NCBI GenBank assembly: GCA_034766995.1
Contig: CM068313.1
Location: 16,283,012-16,347,011, forward strand
Direction of reading: 5' to 3'
Length of the DNA: 64,000 nucleotides
DNA from: Acanthacorydalis orientalis
Lineage: Eukaryota; Arthropoda; Insecta; Megaloptera; Corydalidae
Positions 39,233-52,384 of the stretch are shown here, one piece after another. The notes beneath the pieces were generated by a model. It was not told the origin of the DNA, ran no database searches, and saw only the letters and a list, made by a program, of their open reading frames with translations. Position 1 is the first letter of the stretch. Every line of letters starts with the position of its first letter. The position numbers and the translations under genes were made by a program.

Positions 39233-39446
39233 TTTTTACTACACTATGTAATTATCTTATAAATTAATCAAATTTAAAAATTAATAAACTTAAAACTTTA
39301 AAAATCTACAGAAAAAAAATAAAAAAAAAACATAAGTAAAATTACTTGTTTTTTTTTAAATTTTTTTCTATAGATTTTTAAAGTTTTAAGTTTATTAATT
39401 TTTAAATTTGATTTATGTATCAGATAATTACATAGTGTAGTAAAAA
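39233..39446. repeat. Near-perfect 107-bp-arm fold-back (long hairpin)
   Basis: The sequence from 39233 (TTTTTACTACACTATGTAAT) returns as its complement ending at 39446, with essentially no loop; the centre lies at about 39339. Over the outer 78 bases of each arm only three or four positions differ, including a 39-base perfect run. The inner 28 bases are poly-A/T with slippage. It could be a fold-back MITE or a hairpin RNA locus. No obvious target-site duplication is seen. Confidence 0.9.
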
Positions 39447-39934
39447 GTGTAGCAAATAATCATACTGAGAAAAAGAGTCCATTTCCAATCTTATAAATAA
39501 ATTGAAATTTCCAAAATAAATAGATCGACTATGTGAAACACTAATTAAAATCGATTGATTTTGTATAATAAACAAAAATATATCTTAATGAACTTAAGTT
39601 AATAAAGTAAGGTGGTACACAAAACTAACCTCTCCTTTTTAAACTATTACAAACGTATCAGTACGAAAGAAAACTTTACTCGGAATAAAGTGATAAATAT
39701 TTGTTCAAAGTTATGATTCAATATTTATCCGTTACTGAATAAATGGTAATTGCTCATGTTTTCTATCATAAATCGACTCTTATTTTTATCGTACGAATAT
39801 AATCAATATTATCAGTATTTATGAAATCGATTGTATAATAGAATGTTTTCATAAATGAACTAAAATTTTCAGAAGATAGTTTGAAAGTTAATGATACTGG
39901 TTAAAATTACAGATAAATGCTTTTTATTTACAGC

Positions 39935-39980
<46 letters not shown>

Positions 39981-40461
39981 CATAAACATTGAATTAATAA
40001 AAAAAAACCGCAGTTCTTAATAATTCATGTCGGAAAAATTAATGAATTAGTAATTAAATGCATAATACATTATAAAAAATTATATATATATATATATATA
40101 TTTATACATATCATTGAAGAAGAACATATTACATTGTGATTGATAGAACACTTTTTTACTTTTGCAGTAATGCTAGAATCTGAAATTCGCAGAATACAGA
40201 TTTATTGTTGCCACTTAGTTAAAAACTTACTTTTACTTGTGTAGTTAAGACTTTTCTTTGCAAGTCTTTGCTCGAAGTTGAATCAGGTGTCGCTGGAAAT
40301 TTGATGAACTGTTTTCAAACACAAACCACAAGAATAAACTCTTGAACGTAACAATCCGAAAAGTTATTTTCTTCAACGCGTCCTACAGTAATATTGAAAC
40401 TTTCTAAAAGCATTACACACTTTGCGAAATTTATATATATATATGACTACATACTTATATA

Positions 40462-40518
<57 letters not shown>

Positions 40519-40623
40519 TCGTACTGACTTTCTAGACTTGACTGTAGGAAAGTCAAATCATAAATTTCATATTATACATGTAGATTAACTTTACAAAAAA
40601 ATATTTATGTTCATTTTAATTCA

Positions 40624-40665
<42 letters not shown>

Positions 40666-41274
40666 TGGACATGTGTATGTATATATATATATAATATATA
40701 TGTTATACCATTAATAATATATGTGTAAACTTGTAAATTTTAAATTTTATTTATGACTAATTGTATTGATTTATAATTTCCAAAGTTCATATCTTCTTCA
40801 AGATTTATTTATGAACTGAAATTTAAATATAATTAATTAAGAAACATTCCATCTGAATCATATTTTTTATACTAGTGGTGTTCTTTATTTATTACAATAA
40901 AAATTATTTTCGATTGAAGTAGATTTCTTTTGAATGATTAAGCATCCAAATTAATTATAATAAATAATAATCAGTAAAAATCATCCATAACATTTATATT
41001 GTTAGAAAACTTAGTTCATAATCTACATCCTAGAAATACAAATACAGTCGTAATTTAATTTCAAAATTGTGGTTGAATTGACTTTCAAAGATAATATTTT
41101 CATTCACTCCACAAATATTGTTTTCTAATCAAAAATGTTTAACAGATTAATTTTTTTTGTTACTTATATTTTTAAATTTCGATAGCGATTCTCTCCCAAA
41201 TCGCTAAAATATAGATAATATGATTCTTCTTTACATTTTTCTGCTACGAAGTTCTTCGAAAATAATAGAATCAT

Positions 41275-41370
41275 CATTAAAATGTACATAAATATCATTT
41301 AAAATGATCAATAATCAATTATTGAATATCTTTAATAGAAGAAAGTTAATGTACTTTATGAATTGAATGA
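41275..41370 (+). repeat. Dispersed AT-rich repeat, copy C
   Basis: Shares AATGATCAATAATCAATTAT, TGAATATCTTTAATAGAA and TACTTTATGAATTG with copies B and D in the same order. More diverged than A and B in its first third. Confidence 0.5.
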
Positions 41371-42299
41371 AAATCCATTTGTCAAAGACAATACAAATAA
41401 AATATTCTACTGTTTATTACTGTTACAAAAGTTCGTTTCCTGAAAGCTAAAGTCAATTATTTAATATTTGATAAGAAAAATTTTTGTGTTTTATGACACA
41501 GAAAAATTCTTTTAAAAAGTAAATTTAGCTACAGTACTAAAATTATAATTAATTGTTCTTGATTTCTTAAATATGTACATATTTTAGTAATAAGGATGTT
41601 AATTATAAAATCATATATAGTATTCATTTACATATTCTAATTTTCAATTAAATTAAAAGAAATATTTAGTATTGTATAATTAACATCACCTTTTGTTCCT
41701 CATAAATAAATTCAAATTTACATTTTTAACACAACATATTCACCAGTAAAGTAACGATTGTTTTAAATGCTTAATCAATTCTCTATGCACTAATCATTTT
41801 TAGTTTATTAATATATTCTATAATTATGTTTTATCTATATTAAATCACTAATAATCATTTCGATGGATATGCAGTCATTTCAGAAATGTATTTATATAAT
41901 TTTTTGAAAATATAATATATCAGTACTATTATATATGTAGTATATCGTAAAATTAGATTATAAAAAAATAAATCGTGTTTAATTTTAATAGAATTTAGTA
42001 AATTTTGGTATTATATTAAAAAATAATAAAACGAAAACAACTGTTTTGCTTTAATAATATTTTTTTATATATGAAGAAAATAATTAAATTTATCTTAGTG
42101 AAAACGACGATTTTAAACATAAATCGTTCAAAATGGCATTAAAGAATATTTTTCAGACGCTAACATTATTTAACAACTCATTAATTTCTCTGAACGAGTG
42201 AACAAACAATCATTGTTAATAAAATAAAATAATCTGATTTAATATTAAATTGATTCAATTCATTTAAGTTACACATGTTTTTTATGAACATCTCGTATC

Positions 42300-42520
42300 T
42301 AACATTACGGTTTGCTTGATATCTGAAAACGCTGCATTACCTACGCTGTTAGTAAAAACAACATAATCCAACTTCACGCTCATGGAGCCATTTTATATAT
42401 AGAGTTATACGTTATATCTGAACATTACTGAAAGCACTCTAGAAGCACAGGATTTTCGGAATCTGTGGATATATCAAGCTGTGGGCGTCGGCATAAGCTC
42501 ATTGCAACTCAATCAAATCT
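42300..42520. other. Small GC-richer island
   Basis: Mixed-composition sequence including CTTCACGCTCATGGAGCC and CTGTGGGCGTCGGCATAAGC. Stops occur in every frame, so an exon is unlikely; a conserved non-coding element is possible. Confidence 0.25.
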
Positions 42521-43061
42521 TCATGCAATGATTTATGATAATAGAATTGTTTTTATATTAGTATTTGTTGTAAAAAATAATAATATGTATGTATATATAT
42601 ATATATAATATAAACTTTAACTAAATCGTGAATATAAGAAGTCATTTATATTCAAATAAAAAGCAAAATCGAAATTTAATTCAAAAATAAAAATTATCAC
42701 TTAAAAAAATTTTTTAATCCAGTTGAATTTTTAATTTATTTCAAAACAGCTTTGAACCATTTTTTATAAATTTTAGTTTAGACACGATTTTAACACTGCT
42801 TATTTTATATAAACTTAAATTAATTATGAATATTTTACTATCTGTAAATGTAACATTATTGTATCAGAGCCGCAGAGTACGCTCTTAATCATCACCTTCC
42901 AAAAGATTCATTTTACGTTAAAAAACTAGAATCTATCACATCGACAGCGATTCGCTTGTAAGAAATATATCGGAAATGATAAAAATGAATTGAAATAAAT
43001 TTTCAGAAAATCGCATTATTTACAGACACTGAATTCAGTTAATTAGAAATACTTTCAATAG

Positions 43062-43116
<55 letters not shown>

Positions 43117-43129
43117 ATATTTTTTTATT

Positions 43130-43330
43130 ATAAATGTTTTCAACAAGTTTGTTAGCGAAGTGAATTGTTTCCAGTATAACATCAATAAAAGGACTTTTTA
43201 TTTCCACTTTTCGTGCGGTGCCAGCACTTAATACGGAGGGTCGCGTTAATAGTAGCTCTTGTGAGAGATCATTCACATTAAACATGAAAGAGCCGAGAAT
43301 GCCGTTAACTTAATCCAGAGATGATGTTAT
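43130..43330 (-). other. GC-richer patch with protein-like minus frame
   Basis: From an ATG at 43285 the minus strand reads MFNVNDLSQELLLTRPSVLS and onward for about 50 residues of balanced composition before running into a (TA)n array. No family is recognised and no splice context was established. It could be a small exon, but a chance frame in a conserved element is as likely. Confidence 0.2.
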
Positions 43331-44345
43331 GAAAACCGAAGTAATCTCGAATTCTCTTTTGTATATTTTCTTTTACTTTTATTTTGTACATCGAGATGCC
43401 AATTTTATCACACTTTATTGCCTACGCGAAAGTTTCTCACGTTGTTGAGAGCAACACCGCATAGTGGGTAGAATGTTCACAAAAAAAATATTTCCTTGAT
43501 TCTGACACCTGCTCTTTCAATATTACAAAATATGAGAATGCCAATATTAATATATTTTTATTCTTCTGAATAAGCACGACATCTTTTTTTTCAATATGTA
43601 TGTCTTTTAAGAAATGCATATATATTTTTATATTTATGTTCTTATATACATACTATCAAATTAAATTGAAAAATTCACAACATATCTATATTTTATATAT
43701 ATATTTATATAAATATATATATATATATATATAATATATAGATGGATAGATAGAAACATTTATTTTTATATGAAATTTAAAATAAACATAAATATTGTTA
43801 ATTCTTAAACCTCATAAACTTAAATGATCTGAAATGGCAAAAAAGAAATGACATTTTGAATGAAATTTTAAAAATTAAAAATTCATTAAATTGAAAAATA
43901 AATAAAAATTTGAAGTATTTACTTCAGATTACTCTTGTCGTATTTGGCTATGTCTGATTTCGGTTCTTATGATATCTTCAAATGACTTTATAATACTTAT
44001 GTGAATCAATTTACCTACAAAAGGCACAAGGGATGAAACCGGTCATCGTATAATAATTAAACAACAATGAAAACTTTTTAAAGTAAAAAAATACTGACAA
44101 GTGGTTTGAAATAAAAAAGATACTGTCTAATTATTACTCAATTAATAATATAATTAATTATTTAGATATCTACCAACATAAAAAATTATCAACAAATTCA
44201 TTCATCGAGGACATTCTTCATTATTAATTATTAATAATCACAATTCTTAAATAATTCCATAGAAAATCAACTTCATCCGTTAAGAAAAACAGGTTAAATA
44301 TTTTTTTTATAAATTTATTCGTACCTTATTGCTCTGAATTTGAAA

Positions 44346-44430
44346 TCATCGCCATTTAATTTCTCATAAGTAACAATCAAAATGATTAATAATTAATTAT
44401 TGAACATTTTTGTCGGATAATTAAAAATTA
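44346..44430 (+). repeat. Dispersed AT-rich repeat, copy D
   Basis: Contains ATAAGTAACAATCA as in copy A, then AATGATTAATAATTAATTAT and TGAACATTTTTG as in copies B and C, in the same order. Confidence 0.55.
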
Positions 44431-44814
44431 ATTGGAAATACAAAATGTATTAATTTATTTTCAAACCATCGATTTTGTGCATTTGTATTCCTCTATATTC
44501 TCCGTTCAATTATTAAAATGTACCAGTAACTACTAATAATAATATATATTCATAAAAAAATCTTTTTTGAAAATAAAATTGAATGTTTATTCAATCTTGT
44601 CAAGCGATCAAACAATATTTATATAGTAGAATCAAGAATAAATTTGTTTAATTTTTTTTGCAAATTCTTTTTGAAATGATAAATTAATGAATAAATGAAT
44701 ATACTTATCATTTAAAAGTATGTAACAATACTTATCAATATCAGTTCTTATTTTTCATTTTTATATATAATTTCAAAAATTATAATTTTATATATGTAAA
44801 AACCAACATTACTT

Positions 44815-44983
44815 GTCACTTCGTCCACACGACAAAGTGACGAGAAATGTTTGTCTTTGTCAGCTCATAGGTTTCAAGTTTCGTTCTTAGGTATTTTTTA
44901 TATTTAAATATATTATGTTATAAAAACCAATAAACAGTTTTTTCTTTCTATTTTCCCGTCAATTTTGACGGGTTATATACTAG
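44815..44983 (+). mobile_element. Helitron-like non-autonomous element, copy 2
   Basis: The 3' end has a perfect 8-bp stem CCCGTCAA/TTGACGGG (44955-44962 and 44965-44972, two-base loop), seven bases, then CTAG and a following T (44980-44984). This is the canonical Helitron end structure: hairpin, short spacer, CTRR, insertion before T. The 5' end carries its own hairpin, GTCACTTCGTC (44815-44825) with complement GACAAAGTGAC (44831-44841), one mismatch in 11. It is only 169 bp and has no coding region, so it would have depended on a RepHel protein from elsewhere. The base before the left end is not the A expected for many Helitrons, so the exact left boundary is uncertain. Confidence 0.7.
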
Positions 44984-45269
44984 TTAAAAAACAATCAAAT
45001 AAATATTTAATTCAAATGAAAGAGTGTATGAAAATATAAAAAAGCACTGAATATATTTTATCGAAAGTATATAAAAAATGGTTGAAGTTTCACATATAAA
45101 TATATATATTTATAATTTATAGTCGATTTGTTTTACACTTCGTACATCTCAGCAACATTTCAATACGTGGGATACAATCGTGAAAAACAAATGTGTAAAA
45201 GATAGTGTTTTATTATCTGCAGAACAAACAAGAGAATTTCGAAAACAAATACTCGAAAAGATTTTAATA

Positions 45270-45430
45270 ATGATAAATCCAGTCTTATCTGGATTTTCTC
45301 GCCGCGAAGCATTGGGAACAGTTGGTTTCCTGCAGCACAGACCGTTCTCGCCGACGGTGTGAAATCAATTGGAAGTTATACCAAAGTCAGTTTATCCCCC
45401 CGGTTTCTTCCAATCAACTCGATTTGATGT
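45270..45430. other. Small GC-richer island
   Basis: Contains CTCGCCGCGAAGCATTGGG and CTCGCCGACGGTGTG, well above background GC. A 60-codon plus frame (45180-45362) ends in the island without a recognisable motif. GAAATCAATTGGAAG and CTTCCAATCAACTCGATTT form a loose inverted pair at the right side. Confidence 0.25.
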
Positions 45431-45653
45431 TCTTCTGGATACCTCATTTTATGGAAATGTCTTAACGTGTTAGATTCAATGTTCTTTGAAGTTACATATT
45501 TCAACTGAATTGATTTCACGATGGAAATGAATACGAGATTTGCCTCAGAGCTAATTTAACATAATAAAATAGATTGTTTTTATGGAACGCTTTTAACATT
45601 ATATACATAAACACACATACATATATTTGTATATGTAGATATATATATATATA

Positions 45654-45680
45654 TAGATAGATAGATAGATAGATAGATAC
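45654..45680. repeat. (GATA)n tract joined to TA arrays
   Basis: Six ATAG units follow directly on a TA array and precede another at 45692-45739. A transition from TA to GATA within one compound locus is visible. Confidence 0.95.
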
Positions 45681-45689
45681 ATAACATAA

Positions 45690-45742
<53 letters not shown>

Positions 45743-46222
45743 CGCTAATAAATTTTACAGAAGATGAAAAAATGGTATACATTTCTTGAAATCACTATGC
45801 GATTGTTATCAATTTAGAAAACACTGTTTCATAAAATTAATTTCAAAATTAATTGACATTATATAAAATACTAATTTCAGCAGAAACAAAATTCATAACA
45901 CAGATATATAAAATAAATATATCTGTAATTGTTATATAAAACTATTTGGAATTTTTAAAATAACAGAATTATAGAATTGTATTTTTTATTACTAAATAAG
46001 CACTTCAACTAATCAATTGTTAATATTTCTTATATATGATATTGTTAAAGAAAAGATGTACGACATTAATAATATTGTATTTAAATATTATATCAATAGT
46101 ACATATTTTTGTTTCGTTCTACATTTAACAGCCCTTTGTTTTATTTTTGTCTGAAATTTAATTACAATTTTAATGTTTGATTTCAATTTAAGTAAATATT
46201 TACATAGTTTACAATTGTTTGC

Positions 46223-46275
<53 letters not shown>

Positions 46276-47002
46276 GTAATATAAATGTAATGAATGTTTT
46301 ATAATCTCTGTATAAATTTTTTCTTGGATTTATACAATATTTTAATAAAAAATATTAGTATCTTTGAATACATCTTTGAATAAAGATAAAATATTAGAAA
46401 ACTAGGTATTGTTATTTGTTAAACTAAATAATTAAACTAAATATTGATATTTTAAAATATTTTTTTATCTTTAAAAAAGTGAAACAATGTTTGTTTTTAT
46501 TAATAAATAATACTTCTGATTACATGAACGTTATGGTTTCGAAAAAAAATTATATTCTATAGAAAAGCTATCCATTCACGAATACTATTTTAATTCGTGT
46601 ATAAAAAACATACAGAAAATCAACATTTTATCAGCTTTTGTTGACTTTTCTCTCAGTAAACAGTTTCTCCTATTGTTTTATCAGGCAAAACATTGTATTT
46701 TTTTATTTGATTATCACATTTTTCAAACGTTTTTATTCGAGAATATTTATTTGAAAATAAAACGTACACGCAAAGCTGTTTCAAATCAAAAGAGTCAATT
46801 CATTTTCGTTTTATTATATTTAAATAGTGCGTTAAAAATATGTCTGCAATATAAATTTAAAAAATAGAGCAAAATGGGGATATATTTTTAAATCATTCTA
46901 CATTTAATAAATGAATATTTTTAATTTGAGAAAAATGTAACTCAATAAAATGTATTTCGTACAAATAAGATGCAAGTTAGTTCTTTTAGACGAACCTTTG
47001 AG

Positions 47003-47117
<115 letters not shown>

Positions 47118-47179
47118 CTGGGGGGCTCTGCCTCCTACTCGCTTCTCTCTTCAACCTCCGGGCTCGCTACGCTTGCCTA
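47118..47179 (+). repeat. GC-rich dispersed repeat, copy 1
   Basis: Begins with G6CTCTGCCTCCTACT and continues to CTCGCTACGCTTGCC. It matches 59346-59418 across its length: a 24-base block with one or two changes, then CCTCCGGG against CCCCGGGG, then CTCGCT-(A/T)-(C/T)-GCTTG. It is the most GC-dense sequence in the neighbourhood and abuts a TA array. The copy at 59.4 kb has an extra GGCTCCGCC unit. Confidence 0.75.
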
Positions 47180-47253
47180 CTTATCAATTATAAATATGCA
47201 CATGTAACCGAATGACACAATCAACATATGAAATAAATTAATCTACGTCATGA

Positions 47254-47312
<59 letters not shown>

Positions 47313-47498
47313 CGTATGTTTCTTTGTTTCGAAAATTTAATAAAAATTTAAAAAATAAATGGTCTGACGAAAGAGTTTTCAATTGAGATTTTTATTAAAC
47401 TGACAATAGCATATAAAATACCTATAATTATTAAATAAAAAATCATAGTAATATTATTTTTCATTTGATAATTAAAGATGTTTTCATACATTTACTTT

Positions 47499-47551
<53 letters not shown>

Positions 47552-47553
<2 letters not shown>

Positions 47554-47664
47554 TAAATTAATTTAGTCGTCCACTTAAAATAAAATGTCAAAAATTGAAA
47601 ATAACATGATTTTTTAATTTTTATGATTTTTAAATACTTTCATATGGAAACTTAAATTGAATCA

Positions 47665-47666
<2 letters not shown>
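47552..47666. mobile_element. MITE between two TA arrays, diverged copy
   Basis: The right end, TTTCATATGGAAACTTAAAT followed by TGAATCACT (to 47666), matches the right terminus of the element at 54459-54653. The left end (47552-47585) is a weak inverted counterpart with AATTTAG and TCCA preserved. The interior shares a TTTTTTAATTTT-TTTTTAAATACTTTC pattern with the other copy. TA arrays immediately flank both sides (47500-47551 and 47667-47704). Confidence 0.55.
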
Positions 47667-47706
<40 letters not shown>

Positions 47707-47851
47707 ATAACATAAAAAATAATGAATAAATATGAAATTTTGTGGATATCAACATTTAAATATATTATTTTGTTCATATTATCCGTGATTGTTGACATTT
47801 TTGTAATTATTATGAAAATATAGAAAAAAATCATGTATATGTATATAAATG

Positions 47852-47966
<115 letters not shown>

Positions 47967-48169
47967 CATATGAAATTAAAACAGTGAAATTCAATAACCC
48001 ATTATCGCACGCTATAAATTTTAATTGATGATTATCTTTTAAATCCAGAACAATTATTGATATTTTATTTGTGTATATATATATATATATATATAATTAA
48101 ATGTCATGACATTGGATAAACATGTTTCGTGTCGTTTTGCTTGTTCGTTGAATATTTATGAAGATATAA

Positions 48170-48420
48170 ACACGTCGAATTCAGGTATACCACAATTGCA
48201 GCCCATTTAAATTCAAACTATTGTTATGTAAAATACATTTAACTGCCGCATAATGTTAGTTAAGTTCGGCTGTAATATTGTGATAAGCACGATCAACGTC
48301 TTTGACCACGCATGTTCTGTATTGATATCGAATAATACGACGTCGTATATTTACACTTAAAATTATTATGAGTGGCATGCGATTTGGAAAGTGCGTCAAA
48401 TTTAAATTGATTTCGTTTAC
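48170..48420. other. GC-richer island
   Basis: Mixed composition with TGACCACGCATG, TACGACGTCGTA (a perfect 12-bp palindrome) and GGCATGCGATTTGG. No frame stays open for more than a few dozen codons. Possible conserved non-coding DNA. Confidence 0.25.
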
Positions 48421-49286
48421 TTAATTATAACAATATTTGATAAAATCGGAGTGTAATAGAAATGACTTTCTTTTTGTGTGCAAGGTGTTTAGAAAATTAA
48501 TAAAAAAACTGTATAGTGTGTATATACGACTGAAGAGAAAATACTTATAAGGAACTTGGTATGAAATTTTATATATTTTTGTCTGATTTTTCTGAATTAT
48601 GCTACTATATTATATCAAAAAGAGCTGCTATGTTCTTTGAATTGTTTTGTATTATTTATAAAATATTTTTATTATTCTATTATCAGTGTCATGTGACTTC
48701 TTGTACCTAAATCTACTTACAAACTGTATAATGTTTTAAATACACGCAGAATGTATAGAAACATTTTGAAATTTTTACACACAGTCAAATATTTTGGAAA
48801 AGAATAAATCCACTTTGATAAATTTTAATAATAAAAACAATATATTATCGAATTTTTGTATGTACTAGATATATTACTCAACTAGCAACTCTTCCCTTGC
48901 CTCTTACAATTTTGAATTTATCTATATTATTAGTTCAAAAACGTATCTAAATTTTTGTTTATGCCTCCATTACACTTTTGATTTTTAAAGTACATTGTTA
49001 CTTTTTTAAGAATTACTCATTGTTAATTTTTTACAATTATAATTACTTATAAAAATTATATTTTTTGTTATTTTTGTACTTTCTCTTCTGTAAAAATTAA
49101 CAAATATTCCAATCATCATAATATATATAAGAATTGAAGTGAACTGTCAATTAAATTTTTAAAAAATATTATGCTATATATTGAAATATTATCATTTAAT
49201 ATGATTGTTACTTTTTTTACATATGTATCAATTTGGTTAATATTTTTTTATTATATAAAATCCATATTATCTTTGAATAATGTTAT

Positions 49287-49656
49287 ACCATATAAAGTAG
49301 CAATATATGTAGTTGTTATACAGGAACAGCTCATTACAATAATGGCAAGTAAGAACGGAAGTCGAAATCCAAACAGGGAGCAATCATTGTCAAAAATAAT
49401 ATAATACTATCTTACAGAATACCAAAAACTTACATAATGCCATCAAAATATAAACACTTTTTGTTTGTTGTTCATTTGTCAGGAAGGTATTTTATTCACT
49501 TATATAAATAAAGTATTAAATTAACTTTCGTTCTTGTTTTCTCAAAAATATTTTATTTAATTTACATTGAATGTTATAGAAGAGGTCGATTATGTCTAAA
49601 TTATACAACATATACGTATACAAATTGATATGTATGTATAAAGATATAATATAATT

Positions 49657-49695
<39 letters not shown>

Positions 49696-50232
49696 GTGTG
49701 TGTGTGTAATTAAATGTATTTATATGTACATAAATTCAAATTTCACGCTTAAGTTTACTTAACTAGGTGTAAAAAACAATCAAAATCAAGTAACGTAATA
49801 TTCTCAGTTACACCAACAATCCACTTTGCAGTTTTATTCAACTTTTAATGACCTTATATACGTACATTGCTATATATCTCAAGTTTCGCAAAAAAAGCAT
49901 ATACCTCTTATATAAAAAAAGTATATTTGATATGCGTGCTCAACTTTTATACGTAAATCGCACCGTGTGTAATGAGATAGCAGCCTCACACATACATAAA
50001 TCATACGACGACGTCTCTTATTACTTCATGGCACCTAGCGACCGGAGTTTGAAGAATGAAGGATGTAATAAATCTGTCGACTTTAACAGAACCAACGCAG
50101 TAAACGAATCCTGTCTGTATATTTTTTGACTATGATTGCTCCATGTTTGGATTTCGGCTTCCGTTCTTGCTTGCCATTATTGTAATGTGCTGTTCCTGTA
50201 TAACAACTACATATATTGCTACTTTATATGGT
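49287..50232. mobile_element. 946-bp element with 110-bp terminal inverted repeats
   Basis: The arm at 49287-49396 (starting ACCATATAAAGTAGCAATAT) is repeated in inverse at 50123-50232 with about five differences in 110 positions. The arms include GTTGTTATACAGGAACAGC and ATGGCAAG(T/C)AAGAACGGAAG, so this is not low-complexity pairing. Long, well-preserved inverted ends with a short non-coding core suggest a non-autonomous DNA transposon or fold-back element. The core (49397-50122) holds a TA/TG array and a 93-codon plus frame (49848-50129) without recognisable features. I could not define a target-site duplication, so the superfamily is unassigned. Confidence 0.8.
49657..49708. repeat. TA/TG array inside the long-TIR element
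   Basis: Interrupted (TA)n followed by (TG)6 at its right end, inside the element bounded by 110-bp inverted repeats. Confidence 0.95.
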
Positions 50233-50594
50233 GATATGAAAACACATCTTTTATGACGCTGATGTAATCTCACATGCAAATATTTGTCATTTTAGATTTT
50301 TTTTATGTTATCCCTGTACGCGTTTAGTTCACCAATGTGTTTTGTATGCTGTTTATATGTACAAGAAATATTTGAAGTGGATATTAGATTCGCGACAAGC
50401 ATTTCATATCAGATCCATAATACTTCAGTTCAGAGTTCAAAGGACTGTTCAACTTGCTTCCTTTCGAGATATGTTTTTTTACATTTATGTTTTATGTTTG
50501 TTTTGTAATATTTCACAGGATAAATATTTAAATTCATTTCCTTTATGATACTTAAATGCACATATTCAATATTTTCCATCGAACAAATAATATT

Positions 50595-50626
<32 letters not shown>

Positions 50627-51431
50627 AAGACACTTTTGATCTTTGTTATTACATTTGCTTAAAATTTACTACATTTTACGGATCGAAATGTTAACATTAG
50701 CTATATAAACAAAATATATTTACCGAAATTAATATTTTTAAATCTAAAAAATTAATTTCAATCTATAAAATAAGAATCTTCTACTCATCCACACACACTC
50801 ACCCACATATGTACATTGAAAACGATTCAGTGTTGATGAACATTACATTAAGAATTAATTATAGAATTTACTTCAAAGAGAAAGTATATTCGATATATTA
50901 ATTTTTCTTAATAATTTTCCAGTTTAAGAGATTTTGATTTATTTTTAAGATTAGAACAGTACTTTTCCTAAAGTTTCTTAATAAAAAATAACGAGAACAG
51001 TCAGAATTTACTCAAAATGTTCTTTTTTTGAGAGTCTTTTTTGTTGGGCATATTTTAAAAAAACGAACCAATCAAGATATTAACATTTTATCAGATAATA
51101 TTTATTTCAATACTTTTCAATGAATAATAAAATAATTATTAGCAAAATAGGCACCACTTCGAACTTATCAAAAATAATTATGCTTGCAGCTCAAAAACCA
51201 TAAAGGATAACATCTTCGCTATGTTTTATAACTTTGAAGAGTGACTAGTATTTTTATTTACTCTTAGATTGTTAGACCATTTTTCATATTTTTTAGATAA
51301 AAAGTAAATAAGTTGTAAGAATTAATATTTAAAATTAAAAATTATGTCTAATGTAAATATCAAACTAAAAGGTAAACAACGTTTCTTTGCAGTCAAAAAT
51401 ACAAAGTATTTTTTATCTTAACATGCACTCA

Positions 51432-51500
<69 letters not shown>

Positions 51501-52136
51501 TAAAGTAACTAATTACAAAAACAATTATTAAACGAAATAAAAAAAAATGTTAAAATATAATTCCGTTTTTTATTTGGCTACTTCCAATATACAGCTGATT
51601 AAAAACCGTTTATTTACACATAATTAAGTTGAATGAAATTTATGTTATTTGCGAATGAAAACATAATATCATAATTAGCATTTAAATTTACAATTTAAAA
51701 ACATTAAAAGATATGAAACAACATTTATATTGGAAAATATTCTGTGGGATAAAGTATATTAATACGTACTACATTAAAATTAAAATTGAGAATAAAATAA
51801 TTTAATTAAACTCATACATTTGATAAATATAAAATTAATTTACATTTAAATATTTCTGTTTTCTATTTAAGAAGAAAACATAGTTAACGAACGAAAAATC
51901 AATTTATAAAATGTTTAAAATAAATTTTATTCGTGTACGTAGATTATATATATAATTCAGATTATTCAGATAGAAAGATAAAAATTCTATCAAATATATT
52001 TGAATTTTATAATCTAATCATTAGATTTGTTTACTTTTATTAAACTTATTCTGAATAACTCTCTACATTGCTCAATTAATATAAATATTAGTTGTAGAAA
52101 AACAGTGTATATATGTATATATATATATATATATTA

Positions 52137-52181
<45 letters not shown>

Positions 52182-52271
52182 AAAATATAACTTAATATAC
52201 CTGAATTCAAATCTATTTTTTTCATATAAGAAATTATTTTAAAAGATTTTCTAGAAGAAGAACTTTTAATT

Positions 52272-52334
52272 TTAACACTTAGACCACCGTGATGGGCATC
52301 AGTGGTCATCGAAAAACCGTCCAATGAATCACCC

Positions 52335-52336
<2 letters not shown>
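52272..52336. other. Possible isolated transposon terminus with subterminal palindrome
   Basis: TTAA (52272-52275) is followed by CACTTAGACC and then an imperfect palindrome, GACCAC-CG-TGATG-GG-CATCA-GTGGTC (52282-52307). At the other side, GAATCACCCTTCTG runs into a TA array and resembles the TGAATCAC terminus of the MITEs at 47.6 and 54.5 kb. Palindromes just inside the ends occur in piggyBac and related elements. The second end needed to define an element was not found. Confidence 0.35.

Positions 52337-52384
<48 letters not shown>

Larger units (their letters stand above)
39447..44345. other. AT-rich stretch with arrays
   Basis: Arrays lie at 39937-39980, 40080-40101, 40432-40444, 40465-40516, 40628-40664, 40680-40701, 42590-42607, 43065-43112 and 43694-43740. 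GC-richer patches at 42300-42520 and 43130-43330 are listed separately. No gene is supported. Confidence 0.75.

Noticed and set aside
45516..45782. 88-codon minus frame rich in Tyr, Ile, Leu and Ser
   Set aside because: Translation of compound TA/GATA repeats.
49848..50129. 93-codon frame in the core of the long-inverted-repeat element as a transposase
   Set aside because: Too short, with no DDE/DDD or zinc-finger motif; it may be chance.
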